From the NCBI GenBank assembly GCA_049366715.1, contig JBMNCQ010000084.1, positions 1 through 57,202 on the forward strand: 57,202 bases of DNA, read 5' to 3'. The first letter of the stretch is position 1; the number at the start of each line of letters is the position of its first letter. The stretch is from JBMNCQ01 sp049366715. Lineage in GTDB: Bacteria > Bacillota > Peptococcia > Peptococcales > BICA1-8. The notes beneath the pieces are model-generated. The model was not told the origin of the DNA and did not search any database. It saw only the letters and a list, made by a program, of their open reading frames with translations. A program made the translations under genes and the position numbers. Positions 43,372 to 53,029 of the stretch are shown piece by piece.

Positions 43372-44811
43372 TTGACGATCCATACGGCACAAAAGGACGA
43401 TGCTTCAAACACCGTTTCCATAAGTAATCACAAGTTTTTTCTTATTTTACTTTCTTTATGTGCATCCTGTCTCTTCCTGCCTCTGCCCGCCGGTCTGTCA
43501 GAAGAAGGAAGAAGGGCTTTGCTTTTAGTTGTTTTCGCCGTAGCCATGTGGGTTAAGGAAATCGTGCCGCCGCCACTTACCGCCTTACTTTTGATGGTAC
43601 TTTTTCCACTTTTTAATATATTGACCTATCAGCAATCAATTTCCGGACTGGGGAACTCATCAACCTGGTTATTACTGGGCGTATTTATTATTTCTGCTGC
43701 TATTCAGGAAACAGGATTAGAAAAAAGGCTTGCCTTACATCTTTTAAGGATTGCCAGAGGCAATTCCAGCTTAAATCTTTTAATGGTTATCGTAACTTCC
43801 ACTTTGTTCATATTTATTCTGCCAACCAATTCAGGAAGGGCAGCCCTTTTGGTTCCCATTTGTTTAGGGATGCTTAATGAAATGCAGCTTCAGCCGGGAA
43901 GCAACATAGCTAAATCCACACTCCTTGCTGTTTCCTTTACATCTTTTGTGGGCAGCATCGGTCTAATGACAGGTGCTGTTTCCATGGTTTATGTCGTTGG
44001 ATTGTTTGAAAGTTTAGTTGGCTTTACCTGGAACTATATCGCCTGGATCAAAGCCCTTCTCCCCAGCGTAGTTATTATTAATATCAGTATCTGGATTATT
44101 TTTCTGAAGATTTTTCCACCGGAAATCAATGTTATACCCGGGGGCTTGGAATATATCAATAAAGAAATCCGTAAGATGGATAAAATGAATCGACAGGAAA
44201 TCAAAATGCTCCTTCTTTTGGTGTTGATGATTCTCCTGTGGATCCTGGAAGATTATGTGCAAATTTCCGTATCCCAGACATGCTTAATGATTGCCATTTT
44301 GACCATGCTGCCCGGAGTAGACATTCTAACATGGAAAAAGGCCACCAATGCTATCGATTGGAGTATTCTCCTGCTGTTAGGAGCCAGTCTTGCTATGGTT
44401 GAAGCCCTAACTTCAACTCAGGCCATTAACTGGTTTGCCGAAACCATCTTCATTCATTTTCAAGGACTTAGTCCAACGATTATTGGTATTTTAACCATGT
44501 TGATAATAGGTTTTATCCGGCTGGGCTTTCCCAACTTACTCTCAATGATTGCCACAACCTTTCCTATTGTAATATCAATGGCACTTTTTTTAGAAATCAA
44601 CCCAATTTGGCTGGGATTGATAGGAATAAGCTCTTCAATTTTAGGAGTGTTTTTACCTACGCAGGCCCTTTCTCATTTAACTACCTATAATTTAGGATTT
44701 TATTCTATGAAAGATATGTTTAGGGCCGGAACTTACACTGCATTAATTATAATTATTACCACAACACTGCTGGCAAATATTTACTGGCCTTTACTTGGAA
44801 TTTCACCCTAA
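43372..44811 (+). CDS. DASS/SLC13-type carboxylate transporter
   Basis: This 479-residue permease has about 12 membrane helices, the two SNT-like motifs being FILPTNSGRAALLVP and a second half with VFLPTQALSHLTTYN. It belongs to the divalent-anion:sodium symporters (CitT/DcuS/TtdT types), which move dicarboxylates and citrate. The TTG start at 43372 is 11 nt behind the PrpD-like gene. Together they suggest import and first reaction of an acid. Confidence 0.88.
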   Translation: MTIHTAQKDDASNTVSISNHKFFLILLSLCASCLFLPLPAGLSEEGRRALLLVVFAVAMWVKEIVPPPLTALLLMVLFPLFNILTYQQSISGLGNSSTWLLLGVFIISAAIQETGLEKRLALHLLRIARGNSSLNLLMVIVTSTLFIFILPTNSGRAALLVPICLGMLNEMQLQPGSNIAKSTLLAVSFTSFVGSIGLMTGAVSMVYVVGLFESLVGFTWNYIAWIKALLPSVVIINISIWIIFLKIFPPEINVIPGGLEYINKEIRKMDKMNRQEIKMLLLLVLMILLWILEDYVQISVSQTCLMIAILTMLPGVDILTWKKATNAIDWSILLLLGASLAMVEALTSTQAINWFAETIFIHFQGLSPTIIGILTMLIIGFIRLGFPNLLSMIATTFPIVISMALFLEINPIWLGLIGISSSILGVFLPTQALSHLTTYNLGFYSMKDMFRAGTYTALIIIITTTLLANIYWPLLGISP

Positions 44812-44828
44812 CTCCCTCTAAAATAAAT

Positions 44829-44872
44829 AAAAGTACCAGGGCTCCGGGATTTCCGGAGCCCTGGTACTTTTA
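44829..44872. terminator. Bidirectional terminator
   Basis: A 17-bp perfect stem (44831-44847 with 44853-44869) and a 5-base loop lie between the converging DASS gene and the C_GCAxxG_C_C gene, with A and T runs on either side. Confidence 0.9.
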
Positions 44873-45313
44873 TTCCCCCTGCAGAATTTCCTCAAGAACT
44901 TCCACGGCTGTTGCTACCAGGCCTGGACAAACTGTTTTAAATAAATTATTTTCCCGGGCATAATTCATCCCTTCCGGAGTATTTAAATCACAACCCAGAA
45001 GCTCTTTACATTTAATAAAGCCTTGCCTGGCTTGATAAATCTGAGCAAAATCCCTTACGACACCATATGTTTTTCCTTTGGCACTCCTATCATCAATATT
45101 TGTTTTTCCATGCTTTAAGCCAATTACCATAAATGCACCCGTTACAGCTCCACAGGTTTCACCTAAATTACCCATTCCCCCTCCAAAGCCTCCGGCAACT
45201 CTTAAAGCTGTCGTCTTATCTAAATTAAATTCTGAGGCAAATACCGCTAAAACTGCTTGCGAGCAGCTAAATCCCTGCTTAAAAAGAGCAACGGCTTCTT
45301 CTCTTCTATTCAT
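44870..45313 (-). CDS. C_GCAxxG_C_C family redox-type protein
   Basis: This 147-residue protein has the family's conserved pattern: FSCSQAVLAVF, GGFGGGMGNLGETCGAVTGAFM and late cysteines in CKELLGCD and KTVCPG. Members are small, cysteine-rich proteins of anaerobes, proposed to handle redox cofactors; a few carry an additional domain. It follows the third LeuCD-like pair on the same strand after 80 bases. Confidence 0.88.
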   Translation of the reverse strand: MNRREEAVALFKQGFSCSQAVLAVFASEFNLDKTTALRVAGGFGGGMGNLGETCGAVTGAFMVIGLKHGKTNIDDRSAKGKTYGVVRDFAQIYQARQGFIKCKELLGCDLNTPEGMNYARENNLFKTVCPGLVATAVEVLEEILQGE

Positions 45314-45394
45314 GCAATTAACCTTCCTTTCGTTCAGGCCCGGGCATAAAAACTAATGAAAGATTTCAATGATCAATCGTCAAATTCCTGCTTA

Positions 45395-45898
45395 TTACCC
45401 TTCCCTGCCAAGTTTCTGCAAATATTTTACCAGCCCCCCGCATTGGAGTATTTCCCATAAGGATTCCGGCACCGGTCTAAAATTTAAGCATTGATTTGCA
45501 GTGAGATCGTTTACAGTCCCTTCCTGCAGGTCAACCGCAACAAGATCATTCGCATTAATTAAGTCTGTATCACACTCAATAACCGGTAACCCAATGTTGA
45601 TGCAGTTCCTATAAAATATCCGGGCAAAGGACTTAGCCAGGATCACTTCAATACCCAAAGCCTGCAAAAGAGTAGCAGCATGTTCTCTGGACGATCCTAA
45701 GCCAAAGTTCTCTCCTGCTGCCAATATATCACCCTGAGTTACTGTTTTGGAGAAACCAGGTCTTATTTCATTAAAGACATAATCCTTTAAGTCGAGAACA
45801 TTTTCAGCTTTAGCCCGATGCTTTCCGGCAAATATATATTCGGCGGTAATGTCATCTCCAAATTTATGAACCTTTCCTTTAAGTTGAGTCTTAATCAT
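45395..45898 (-). CDS. Aconitase-family hydratase, small subunit (LeuD-like), unit 3
   Basis: This 167-residue subunit has KVHKFGDDITAEYIFAGKH, FGLGSSREHAATLLQALG and SFARIFYRNCINIGLP. The substrate-loop GLGSSREHA is aconitase-like. Start ATG 45898 overlaps the stop of its large subunit by four bases. Confidence 0.87.
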   Translation of the reverse strand: MIKTQLKGKVHKFGDDITAEYIFAGKHRAKAENVLDLKDYVFNEIRPGFSKTVTQGDILAAGENFGLGSSREHAATLLQALGIEVILAKSFARIFYRNCINIGLPVIECDTDLINANDLVAVDLQEGTVNDLTANQCLNFRPVPESLWEILQCGGLVKYLQKLGREG

Positions 45899-47160
45899 AC
45901 CCGGCACACCTCCCGTGGGTCAGTGATTATTCCTGTTAGGGCAGCAGCGGCCGCAGTTAGAGGTGAAGCTAAATATAATTCGGAATCCTGGCTTCCCATG
46001 CGGCCGGTAAAGTTTCGATTAGTTGTAGCCAATACGACTTCTTTATTTCCGACCAACCCGCCATGATAACCGCCGCAGGGACCACATCCCGGTGTTATGA
46101 TCATCCCGCCGGCCCGCACCAAACTTTCCATAGTCCCGTCGGCTAGAAGGTCCTCTAATACCGCCTTAGACGCCGGTAATAAAACAAGCCTTACTCCTGG
46201 GGCAACTTTTTGACCGGCCAGGAGTTTGGCCGCTTCCCGGAAATCACTTGCCCTTCCATTCGTACAGGAGCCTAAGACAACCTGGTCAATCTTTTTACCG
46301 TTAAATTGCCGGACAGGTACTACCTGATTCACCATCGGGGGGTAGGCGATTAATGGCTCCAGTTCATCAGCATTCAATTCATATTCCTGGAAATATTCCG
46401 CACCCTTATCAGCCGCAGCGGGCTGACAGCTTCTTATTCGGGGCCTGTGCGCAATCCAGGTATCTAAAATATTGTCCGGAGGCATTAGGGCAGCTTTAGC
46501 CCCTACTTCTATGCCCATATTGGAAATGGTCAGCCGCTCATCAATGGATAATTGCGCAATCAATTCGCCACTGAATTCCAAGGTACGATAAAGGGCGTGA
46601 CGCAAACCTATTTTTTCAACAGTTCTCAAAACCACATCTTTGGCGGTAACACCGGCCGGCAGAGAACCATTCCATTTAATATGAATTGTTTCCGGGACCC
46701 TGAACCAAATCTTACCATAAGCCATGATTCCCGCTGCCTCGGTAGAACCGATTCCTGTCCCCAAGGCATTAAGTGCTCCATAGGTGCAGCTATGGGAATC
46801 AGTACCTACCGCAATTTCCCCGGGAAATACGTGGCCCTGTTCACACATAAGCTGATGACCGACACCGTCTCCAACTTCATAAAGGGTTAATTCCTGTTGT
46901 GCTTTAAACTGCCGCATTTTAATATGCATATTTGCCGCTGCTTCCGTAGAACTGGGCGAAAAATGATCCATTACCATGACAACATCTGTCCCAGGTAGTA
47001 TCTTCTCCTGTGCAAAGGTTTTAAAAGCCTCAATGGTAGTAAAAGCATTGCTGTCATGAATCATTAGGGAATCTGCTTTTACCGTAGCAAAATCTCCCGC
47101 ATAGAGAGGACGTCCAGCCTTACGGCTTAAAATTTTTTCCGCAATGGTCATGGGTTTCAT
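45895..47160 (-). CDS. Aconitase-family hydratase, large subunit (LeuC-like), unit 3
   Basis: This 421-residue Fe-S subunit has cysteines in LGSCTNGRASDF and GCGPCGGYHGG, and the motif TDSHSCTYGALNALGTGIGSTE. It is closest to archaeal-type isopropylmalate/homoaconitate enzymes. Start ATG 47160 is preferred to the frame start at 47178. It overlaps the end of the aconitase gene slightly, so it is part of the large P4 operon. Confidence 0.9.
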   Translation of the reverse strand: MKPMTIAEKILSRKAGRPLYAGDFATVKADSLMIHDSNAFTTIEAFKTFAQEKILPGTDVVMVMDHFSPSSTEAAANMHIKMRQFKAQQELTLYEVGDGVGHQLMCEQGHVFPGEIAVGTDSHSCTYGALNALGTGIGSTEAAGIMAYGKIWFRVPETIHIKWNGSLPAGVTAKDVVLRTVEKIGLRHALYRTLEFSGELIAQLSIDERLTISNMGIEVGAKAALMPPDNILDTWIAHRPRIRSCQPAAADKGAEYFQEYELNADELEPLIAYPPMVNQVVPVRQFNGKKIDQVVLGSCTNGRASDFREAAKLLAGQKVAPGVRLVLLPASKAVLEDLLADGTMESLVRAGGMIITPGCGPCGGYHGGLVGNKEVVLATTNRNFTGRMGSQDSELYLASPLTAAAAALTGIITDPREVCRV

Positions 47161-47165
47161 AAAAA

Positions 47166-49088
47166 TCAATCCTTCCACTCCAATTTGTTTTTAACATAGT
47201 TCAGTAAACCGCCGGCTAAGAGAATTTCTCTTTCCCGTTCCGATAGACTGCACTTTGTTTCAACAGAGACTCCTTTGCTCCGGTTAAAAAGCAGTACCTT
47301 CTGATTTTTAATCTGATCTTTGCTATTTTCTATTACCAGCACATCATTAGGAGCAATTTTTTCGTAATCTGCACTATTTACAAAGGTTAAGGGAATTACA
47401 CCGTAATTAATCAGGTTTTTGCGGTATATTCTGGCAAAAGATTTCACCAGTACAGCCTTCATTCCGACTGACATGGGAACCATTACAGCATGTTCCCTGC
47501 TTGAGCCCTGGCCATAATTGTCGCCGCCAACCACAACCCATGTTTCAGGCAGCTGCGCAATTTTTTTTGAGAAATCTTGATCTATTCTTGAAAAAACATA
47601 AGGGACAGAAGCAGGTATATTTGACCTTAAAGCCAACATATTCGCTCCGCCCGGCAGGATATCGTCCGTACTCACATTATCCCCTGCTATTAAGGCGACC
47701 GGCAGGGTTAATTTCTCTTCCAGAGGCTTTCCTACAGGCAGAGGCTTAATATTGGGACCTTTTATGACCTCCTGATTCTCGTTCTGGTTTTGATCGACAA
47801 GCAAATTGCCATTATCAGACAAGCTTTCAGGAATCTCTATTTCCGGATAAGTTCCCATTTTGCGGGGGTCGGTAATATATCCGAATATTGCAGAAACAGC
47901 AGCTGTTTCCGGGCTGGCCAAATAAATATTGGCATCTTTTGTACCGCTTCTTCCTTGATAATTCCTATTATAAGTGCGCAGTGTATTGGTTTCTGCCGCC
48001 GGGGCCTGACCAATTCCGTTACAGGGACCACAGACAGCTTCTAGGACTCTGGCTCCTGCATCAACCAAATCCTTTAATATTCCGGTTTCCAGCATTTTGG
48101 AGAGTACACGGCGGGAACCCGGCGAAATAACCAGGCTGACGTTTTCGGCTACTTTCTTCCCTTTTAAGATGGCGGCAGCTACCGCCAGGTCCTTATAAGA
48201 AGAGTTTGTGCAACTGCCGATAGCTACCTGGGAAAGATGAGTACCTGCTGCTTCCGATACCTTTTGGACATTGTCGGGGCTATGCGGTAAAGCTACCATA
48301 GGCTCTATACCGGAAAGATTTATTTCAATTACTTTATCATACCGGGCGTCAGGGTCAGGCTTTAACTCCTGCCAGTCTTGTTCACGACCCAGGCTTTGCA
48401 GATAATTTAAGGTGTTCTCATCACTTGGAAACAATGAGCCGGTTGCCCCCATTTCCGCTCCCATATTACAAATAGTAGCCCGTTCATAAACAGAAAGAGT
48501 CTTTACTCCGTCTCCGAAATATTCAAATACCTTCCCTACTCCTCCTTTGACTGTTACTATTTTTAAGATTGTTAAGATAATATCTTTAGCCGCACTCCAA
48601 GGGGGCAGTTTACCAATTAATTTTACACCTACGATTTCCGGCTTTGGTACAAAATACGGTTCACCGGCGATGGCTACCGCGACATCCAGACCACCGGCAC
48701 CAATGGCAAGCATCCCGGCACCGCCTGCCGTAGGAGTGTGACTGTCCGAACCCAATAAGATACCGCCCGGCTTGGCAAAATTCTCCAGATGTACCTGATG
48801 ACAGATACCGTTACCTGGTCTGGATAAATATGCCCCCAGCTTTTTCGCTATACCCTGAAGATAGAGATGGTCATCGGGGTTTTTATGATCAACCTGCAGG
48901 GTGTTATGGTCAATATAACTAACAACAAGAGGCTTTACTTTTTTTAATCCCATGGACTCTACCTGGAGAAAAACCGGTGTGGCAAGAGCATCCTGGGTTA
49001 ATACCTGATCCGGGATTAAAGGAAGCTCCTGCTGATTGATATCAATTCCATGACCTATGATTATCTTTTCAAAAATGTTAAGTCCCAT
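47166..49088 (-). CDS. Aconitase, single-chain
   Basis: This 640-residue monomeric member has all four aconitase domains in one chain. The cluster cysteines are in IGSCTNSSYKDL and CGPCNGIG, and the swivel domain (about 460-640) has NVSTDDILPGG and GQGSSREHAVMVP. It resembles the bacterial short aconitase type that converts citrate and isocitrate. In this operon it could instead act on a related tricarboxylate. Start ATG 49088 follows AGAGGAG. Confidence 0.9.
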   Translation of the reverse strand: MGLNIFEKIIIGHGIDINQQELPLIPDQVLTQDALATPVFLQVESMGLKKVKPLVVSYIDHNTLQVDHKNPDDHLYLQGIAKKLGAYLSRPGNGICHQVHLENFAKPGGILLGSDSHTPTAGGAGMLAIGAGGLDVAVAIAGEPYFVPKPEIVGVKLIGKLPPWSAAKDIILTILKIVTVKGGVGKVFEYFGDGVKTLSVYERATICNMGAEMGATGSLFPSDENTLNYLQSLGREQDWQELKPDPDARYDKVIEINLSGIEPMVALPHSPDNVQKVSEAAGTHLSQVAIGSCTNSSYKDLAVAAAILKGKKVAENVSLVISPGSRRVLSKMLETGILKDLVDAGARVLEAVCGPCNGIGQAPAAETNTLRTYNRNYQGRSGTKDANIYLASPETAAVSAIFGYITDPRKMGTYPEIEIPESLSDNGNLLVDQNQNENQEVIKGPNIKPLPVGKPLEEKLTLPVALIAGDNVSTDDILPGGANMLALRSNIPASVPYVFSRIDQDFSKKIAQLPETWVVVGGDNYGQGSSREHAVMVPMSVGMKAVLVKSFARIYRKNLINYGVIPLTFVNSADYEKIAPNDVLVIENSKDQIKNQKVLLFNRSKGVSVETKCSLSEREREILLAGGLLNYVKNKLEWKD

Positions 49089-49112
49089 TTTACAACACTC
49101 CTCTTTTCCGAT

Positions 49113-50204
49113 CTAAACCCTGTATGAAGCAAGCCTTTCCTCATCAATTTCCAGACCAAGTCCTACGCCCTCCGGAACAACCACCTTTCCGGCGGTAATC
49201 TTTAATCCCGTGGCTATATCATCCTTGATCCATTGGGGCGATTTTATCTCATTGCAGACTACATTGCGGGTTGAAGCCAGGAAATGGGCCGTAGCAGCAT
49301 CAAGAAGGGTATTCTGTACCGTACACCCGGCCATACAGTCCATATTTGCGGCTTCGGCCAAAGCAGCTATTTTTTTAGCCGGGTATAAACCGCCGGTTTT
49401 GACCAGCTTGAGATTAAAAAGGTCCACTGCCTGGTACTTGATCAGGCGCAAGGCATCTGTCAGGCTTTTGATGCTTTCATCCGCCATGACATCTACTTGG
49501 GGACAGCCATTTTTAACAGCCAGCAGACCTTCCAGATCATCCATATGCACAGGCTGTTCAACAACATTTACACCTAATTCGGCAAATCTTTGCGTAAGAT
49601 ATACAGCCTGTTTCCCTTTCCAGGACTGGTTTGCATCAACCTTCAAAGGCACACCCTTAACTGCCTCACTTACCGCTTCCACTCTTTTTAAATCTAAAGG
49701 GGGATTAGGACCTACCTTTACTTTAAATTCCTGATATCCTGCGGCTAACTGCCGGGCTGCCCGGCGGGCTGCTTCCTCAGGTGTTACAAGTCCGATCAGA
49801 TCAAAGGCCGGCATTTCACTGCGATACAATCCGCCTAAAAGCCGGTAAACAGGCACACCTAAATATTTTCCCATTAAATCATATAAGGCAATATCTACAG
49901 CTGCTTTCGCCGCAGTATTACCTTTAATAGCATGATCCATTTTATCGTGAATTTTTTCCAGATTAAAAGGATCTTCACCTAAAACAGCAGGAATAATCCT
50001 TTTCTTTAAGACAGTGATTACCGTATCCTGAGTTTCCCCGGTAATATAATATTTGGGGGCAGTTGAGCCAAAACCTGTTACATCGTCATTCGTAATGATT
50101 TTAAGATAAACGTCCTCTGTGACTTGATATTTTGTATGAGCACTATGAAGTTCTCCATTCAGCTCTAAGTCTGTTTTATAAACTTCGATTTGTTTTATGA
50201 GCAT
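49113..50204 (-). CDS. Enolase-superfamily epimerase/cycloisomerase (MLE subgroup)
   Basis: This 363-residue protein has the MR/MLE two-domain layout. Metal ligands are Asp190 (VDANQ), Glu216 (VVEQP) and Asp242 (ADES). The two catalytic lysines of the muconate-lactonising subgroup are in FKVKVG (Lys161/163) and NLKLVKTGG (Lys266). Members include dipeptide epimerases, N-succinylamino-acid racemases and muconate cycloisomerases. The reaction starts by removing a proton next to a carboxylate, so an acid epimerase step would fit this operon. Confidence 0.9.
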   Translation of the reverse strand: MLIKQIEVYKTDLELNGELHSAHTKYQVTEDVYLKIITNDDVTGFGSTAPKYYITGETQDTVITVLKKRIIPAVLGEDPFNLEKIHDKMDHAIKGNTAAKAAVDIALYDLMGKYLGVPVYRLLGGLYRSEMPAFDLIGLVTPEEAARRAARQLAAGYQEFKVKVGPNPPLDLKRVEAVSEAVKGVPLKVDANQSWKGKQAVYLTQRFAELGVNVVEQPVHMDDLEGLLAVKNGCPQVDVMADESIKSLTDALRLIKYQAVDLFNLKLVKTGGLYPAKKIAALAEAANMDCMAGCTVQNTLLDAATAHFLASTRNVVCNEIKSPQWIKDDIATGLKITAGKVVVPEGVGLGLEIDEERLASYRV

Positions 50205-50267
50205 AACCTCACCTCTGTTAGTATTTTTCCTTTTACAAAACTGGGAAAAGAGATGTAATTACATCCC

Positions 50268-51530
50268 TTAGTTTTCCAGGATTACTCCACAAAGATCCGG
50301 CACCACTAAGACCTCTGCCCCTTCCCCCTTTTCCGCAATCGCTGTAGCTATGGCTTCCTGAACTTCGGTAAAAAAACGGATGGGTAGATGAGGCATATCT
50401 TCACTGCTTATTCCTTTACTAACAACAAAAATATCGGCTTGTTCCATAACCCGGTTTAAACGCCAAGCTTTCATAAACGGGGTACTAAAGGTATTGTCCA
50501 AATCTTTAAAAGCTTCCACCATTTCTGCTTTAGTACATTTCATTGCTTCGGCCCAGCGGGGTTCCCCCATACCCAGGGAACATTCTGCCACCATTATCAC
50601 TATCCCGCCTTGTTTTACAGCAGGGCTGACCCTGGTAAATCCTTTGCCTTCCGTTTGATAAAACTCCCTATCCCGGGGATACCCTCCTGGATTGGCTATC
50701 AGAATATCCACCGGTTTTATTTTATGAGTGACATACTCTGCAAAAAACTTAGCGCCTTCCCGGTGAGCTTTAACGTAATGACCCGCAAAAACTTCGGCAA
50801 TTTCCCGCCCCTCTGTATGAACACAATTAACGATAAAATCAAGCCCGGGTTTAGAGGCAGCCTCCTCCAATTCCTCCCGGAAGCGGTTTCCATCTAACCG
50901 TCCTAATTGGGAAGTAGGATGCCTGAATAGTCTATGATGAACATAAACCGACTGGCGGCTGGAAATGCCCGGCAGAACATTTTTGGCACCTCCGCTCCAC
51001 CCTGCTTGATGATGCGGATCTATGGCGCTAATCGAAATTTTAAGCTCCGCATCACAATATACCTTTAGAACCTCTACAGGCGTACCTTGCTGTGTTGCCC
51101 CCAAATGATAGTAGGCATCAGGATTATCCGGATCATTACTGATAAATTTAATGCGTTCCATGATGTCCGGGCCTAAGAGTTCAATACCTTCTTCCCTAGT
51201 GGCAGCATTATGCATTCCCGTTGCCGCAATAATTGTTATATTGTCATCAGAGATGCCGCAGTTATTTAATTCTTCAATTACATTTTTAGCCACAGGTTCA
51301 ATAGGCACAGGTCTGGAACGATCCACTATTAGTATTGCTGCTGTTTTTTTACCTGCCGCTAATTCAGAAAGCTGAAGCGTACCAATAGGATTTGCTAAAG
51401 CTCTCTTAATTTCCGCATCTGGGTCTGCTGCCGCTTTCAGCTCTTTTTTGCGTCTTAAAACACCCACTAAATTCTGTTCCGGAACATCTAAGGATATTTC
51501 TGATTTCCCATAGGGTATCTTTATTTTCAT
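50268..51530 (-). CDS. LarA-like nickel-dependent racemase/epimerase
   Basis: This 420-residue protein belongs to the LarA (DUF2088) family, which uses a nickel-pincer nucleotide to racemise 2-hydroxyacids by hydride transfer. Expected catalytic and cofactor positions are visible: His107 (ATGMHN), His173/174 with GWSGGAKN including Lys183 (cofactor linkage), and His198/199. No larB/C/E cofactor genes are present in the window. It overlaps the small UxaA subunit gene by four bases. Substrate may be lactate, malate or another 2-hydroxyacid. Confidence 0.88.
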   Translation of the reverse strand: MKIKIPYGKSEISLDVPEQNLVGVLRRKKELKAAADPDAEIKRALANPIGTLQLSELAAGKKTAAILIVDRSRPVPIEPVAKNVIEELNNCGISDDNITIIAATGMHNAATREEGIELLGPDIMERIKFISNDPDNPDAYYHLGATQQGTPVEVLKVYCDAELKISISAIDPHHQAGWSGGAKNVLPGISSRQSVYVHHRLFRHPTSQLGRLDGNRFREELEEAASKPGLDFIVNCVHTEGREIAEVFAGHYVKAHREGAKFFAEYVTHKIKPVDILIANPGGYPRDREFYQTEGKGFTRVSPAVKQGGIVIMVAECSLGMGEPRWAEAMKCTKAEMVEAFKDLDNTFSTPFMKAWRLNRVMEQADIFVVSKGISSEDMPHLPIRFFTEVQEAIATAIAEKGEGAEVLVVPDLCGVILEN

Positions 51531-51823
51531 TGTTTTTCCCCCTCCAAGTCTCCCCGGCCTCTAATGCTGCTTAAATTATGCGTATGGACATGTTCTCCTT
51601 TGACAATATCTTTTGTGGCAATGCCAATTACTTCGTTGTATTTAATGATCTTCGCCCCCTTTGCCAAATCGCCTAAGGCGATCTTATGCCCAAAAGGAAT
51701 GTTATTTTTAGCTGTAATTGCAAAATCCTTTTTAATTACGCCGCAAACCTCATTAGCATTGACATCCTCAATTACCACAACTACATTATCATCTTTTCCT
51801 AATAAGAGCCCCTTTTGTTCCAT
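51527..51823 (-). CDS. UxaA-type lyase, small (SAF) subunit
   Basis: This 98-residue protein is a SAF domain like the N-terminus of altronate dehydratase or the small subunit of (R)-sulfolactate sulfo-lyase (SuyA). It has VVIEDVNANEV, FGHKIALGDLAKG and a histidine-rich HVHTHNLSS near the end. It works with the large subunit encoded just upstream. Confidence 0.85.
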   Translation of the reverse strand: MEQKGLLLGKDDNVVVVIEDVNANEVCGVIKKDFAITAKNNIPFGHKIALGDLAKGAKIIKYNEVIGIATKDIVKGEHVHTHNLSSIRGRGDLEGEKQ

Positions 51824-51841
51824 CTTTCTTCCCCCTTCATT

Positions 51842-52993
51842 TTAAACAGTTAAGCCAATCCGGCTGATTGCAAATTCACTATGTTTAAGGGCTTCGGATT
51901 TGGTAATTTTGCCGGAAGCAACTTGGAGTAAAAAGGATAATAATCGCTCTCCTGCTTCTTCTATATCCATCTGTCCTTTAAGAACCGCCGAGATATCAAG
52001 GTCAATGTTTTCCGGTGCCGCACTGACTGTCCGGTGATTTCCGGTAACCTTGATTACCGGCCCTAAAATATGACCGACAGGATTTCCTTTGCCTGTTGTA
52101 AAAATAGTAATTTGTGCCCCACAGGCAAAAAAACCAGTATTAGATTCGGCCCCGGCCGGTGATGAATACATATGATACAAGCCTTTACCCGCCGGCCTTT
52201 CCGCATAGCTGATTATGCCCTGAACCGGGTGAGAACCTGCTTTGGCGATATTGCCCAGGGCTTTTTCCTCAACAGTAGTCAGGCCTCCTTCGATATTATC
52301 AGGTTTCGGCTGATTCCCTCTGATATCGATCCCCAGGCTTAAAACATAATCCTCAACCTCCTTCACAATCTCCAAAAGCCTCTTTCCTACCTCCGGTCTG
52401 CTGCGGCGGGCTAATATATGTTCAGCCCCCATAATCTCTGCTGTTTCATTAAAAATAGCCGTCCCGCCAAGATTGATCAGCTTATCACAAACATATCCGG
52501 CAGCCGGATTAGCAACAATGCCGGAGGTTGCATCAGATGCACCGCAATTCACTGCAATCATCAGCTTGTCTAGAGAGGCTTGCTCCCGTTTTAATTCAGA
52601 TGCCTCCGCCAGCATATCGATAGCCAGCCTAGCCCCTTCTTCAATAGCTTTTAACGTACCCTGCCCCATAATGGTTACAATTTCAACTTTTTTATGACTT
52701 CTTTCTCTTACTTTTTGGTGAATTTTCTGCGCTTCCACAGGTTCCCAGGCAATAATTACTGCCCCATAAACATTAGGGTTTAAGATTGTTCCCGCTAAGG
52801 TTCTGGTCTGCTGCTCGGCATCCGGTCCGATTTGTCCTCTCCCATAAGGATGAATAACGGGATAAACACCGTGCACGATTGCAGCGATTGCTTCTACAAC
52901 TGTATTCCCATATCCCTGGGCCGCAACTATAGCCACATGATTTCTGACTCCCACTGTGCCGTCACTTCTGAAATAACCGTCAAAACTTAAAAT
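51842..52993 (-). CDS. UxaA-type lyase, large subunit, non-AUG start
   Basis: This large subunit has the family motifs VNCGASDATSGIVANPAAG, LNPNVYGAVII and FTTGKGNPVGH. A GTG start at 52954 would give 371 residues but cut off FDGYFRSDGT, which continues the homology seen in all UxaA and SuyB proteins (GYRRPDGRVGVRN). The frame stays open above it, and a good ribosome site AAGGGGAG stands before two ATT codons (52996, 52993). No ATG, GTG or TTG is available there, so an ATT start is proposed. Members act as altronate/galactarate dehydratase or sulfo-lyase. Confidence 0.85.
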   Translation of the reverse strand: MLSFDGYFRSDGTVGVRNHVAIVAAQGYGNTVVEAIAAIVHGVYPVIHPYGRGQIGPDAEQQTRTLAGTILNPNVYGAVIIAWEPVEAQKIHQKVRERSHKKVEIVTIMGQGTLKAIEEGARLAIDMLAEASELKREQASLDKLMIAVNCGASDATSGIVANPAAGYVCDKLINLGGTAIFNETAEIMGAEHILARRSRPEVGKRLLEIVKEVEDYVLSLGIDIRGNQPKPDNIEGGLTTVEEKALGNIAKAGSHPVQGIISYAERPAGKGLYHMYSSPAGAESNTGFFACGAQITIFTTGKGNPVGHILGPVIKVTGNHRTVSAAPENIDLDISAVLKGQMDIEEAGERLLSFLLQVASGKITKSEALKHSEFAISRIGLTV

Positions 52994-53029
52994 AATGATC
53001 TCCCCTTTCCATTAGACCTCAAAAGTAGT

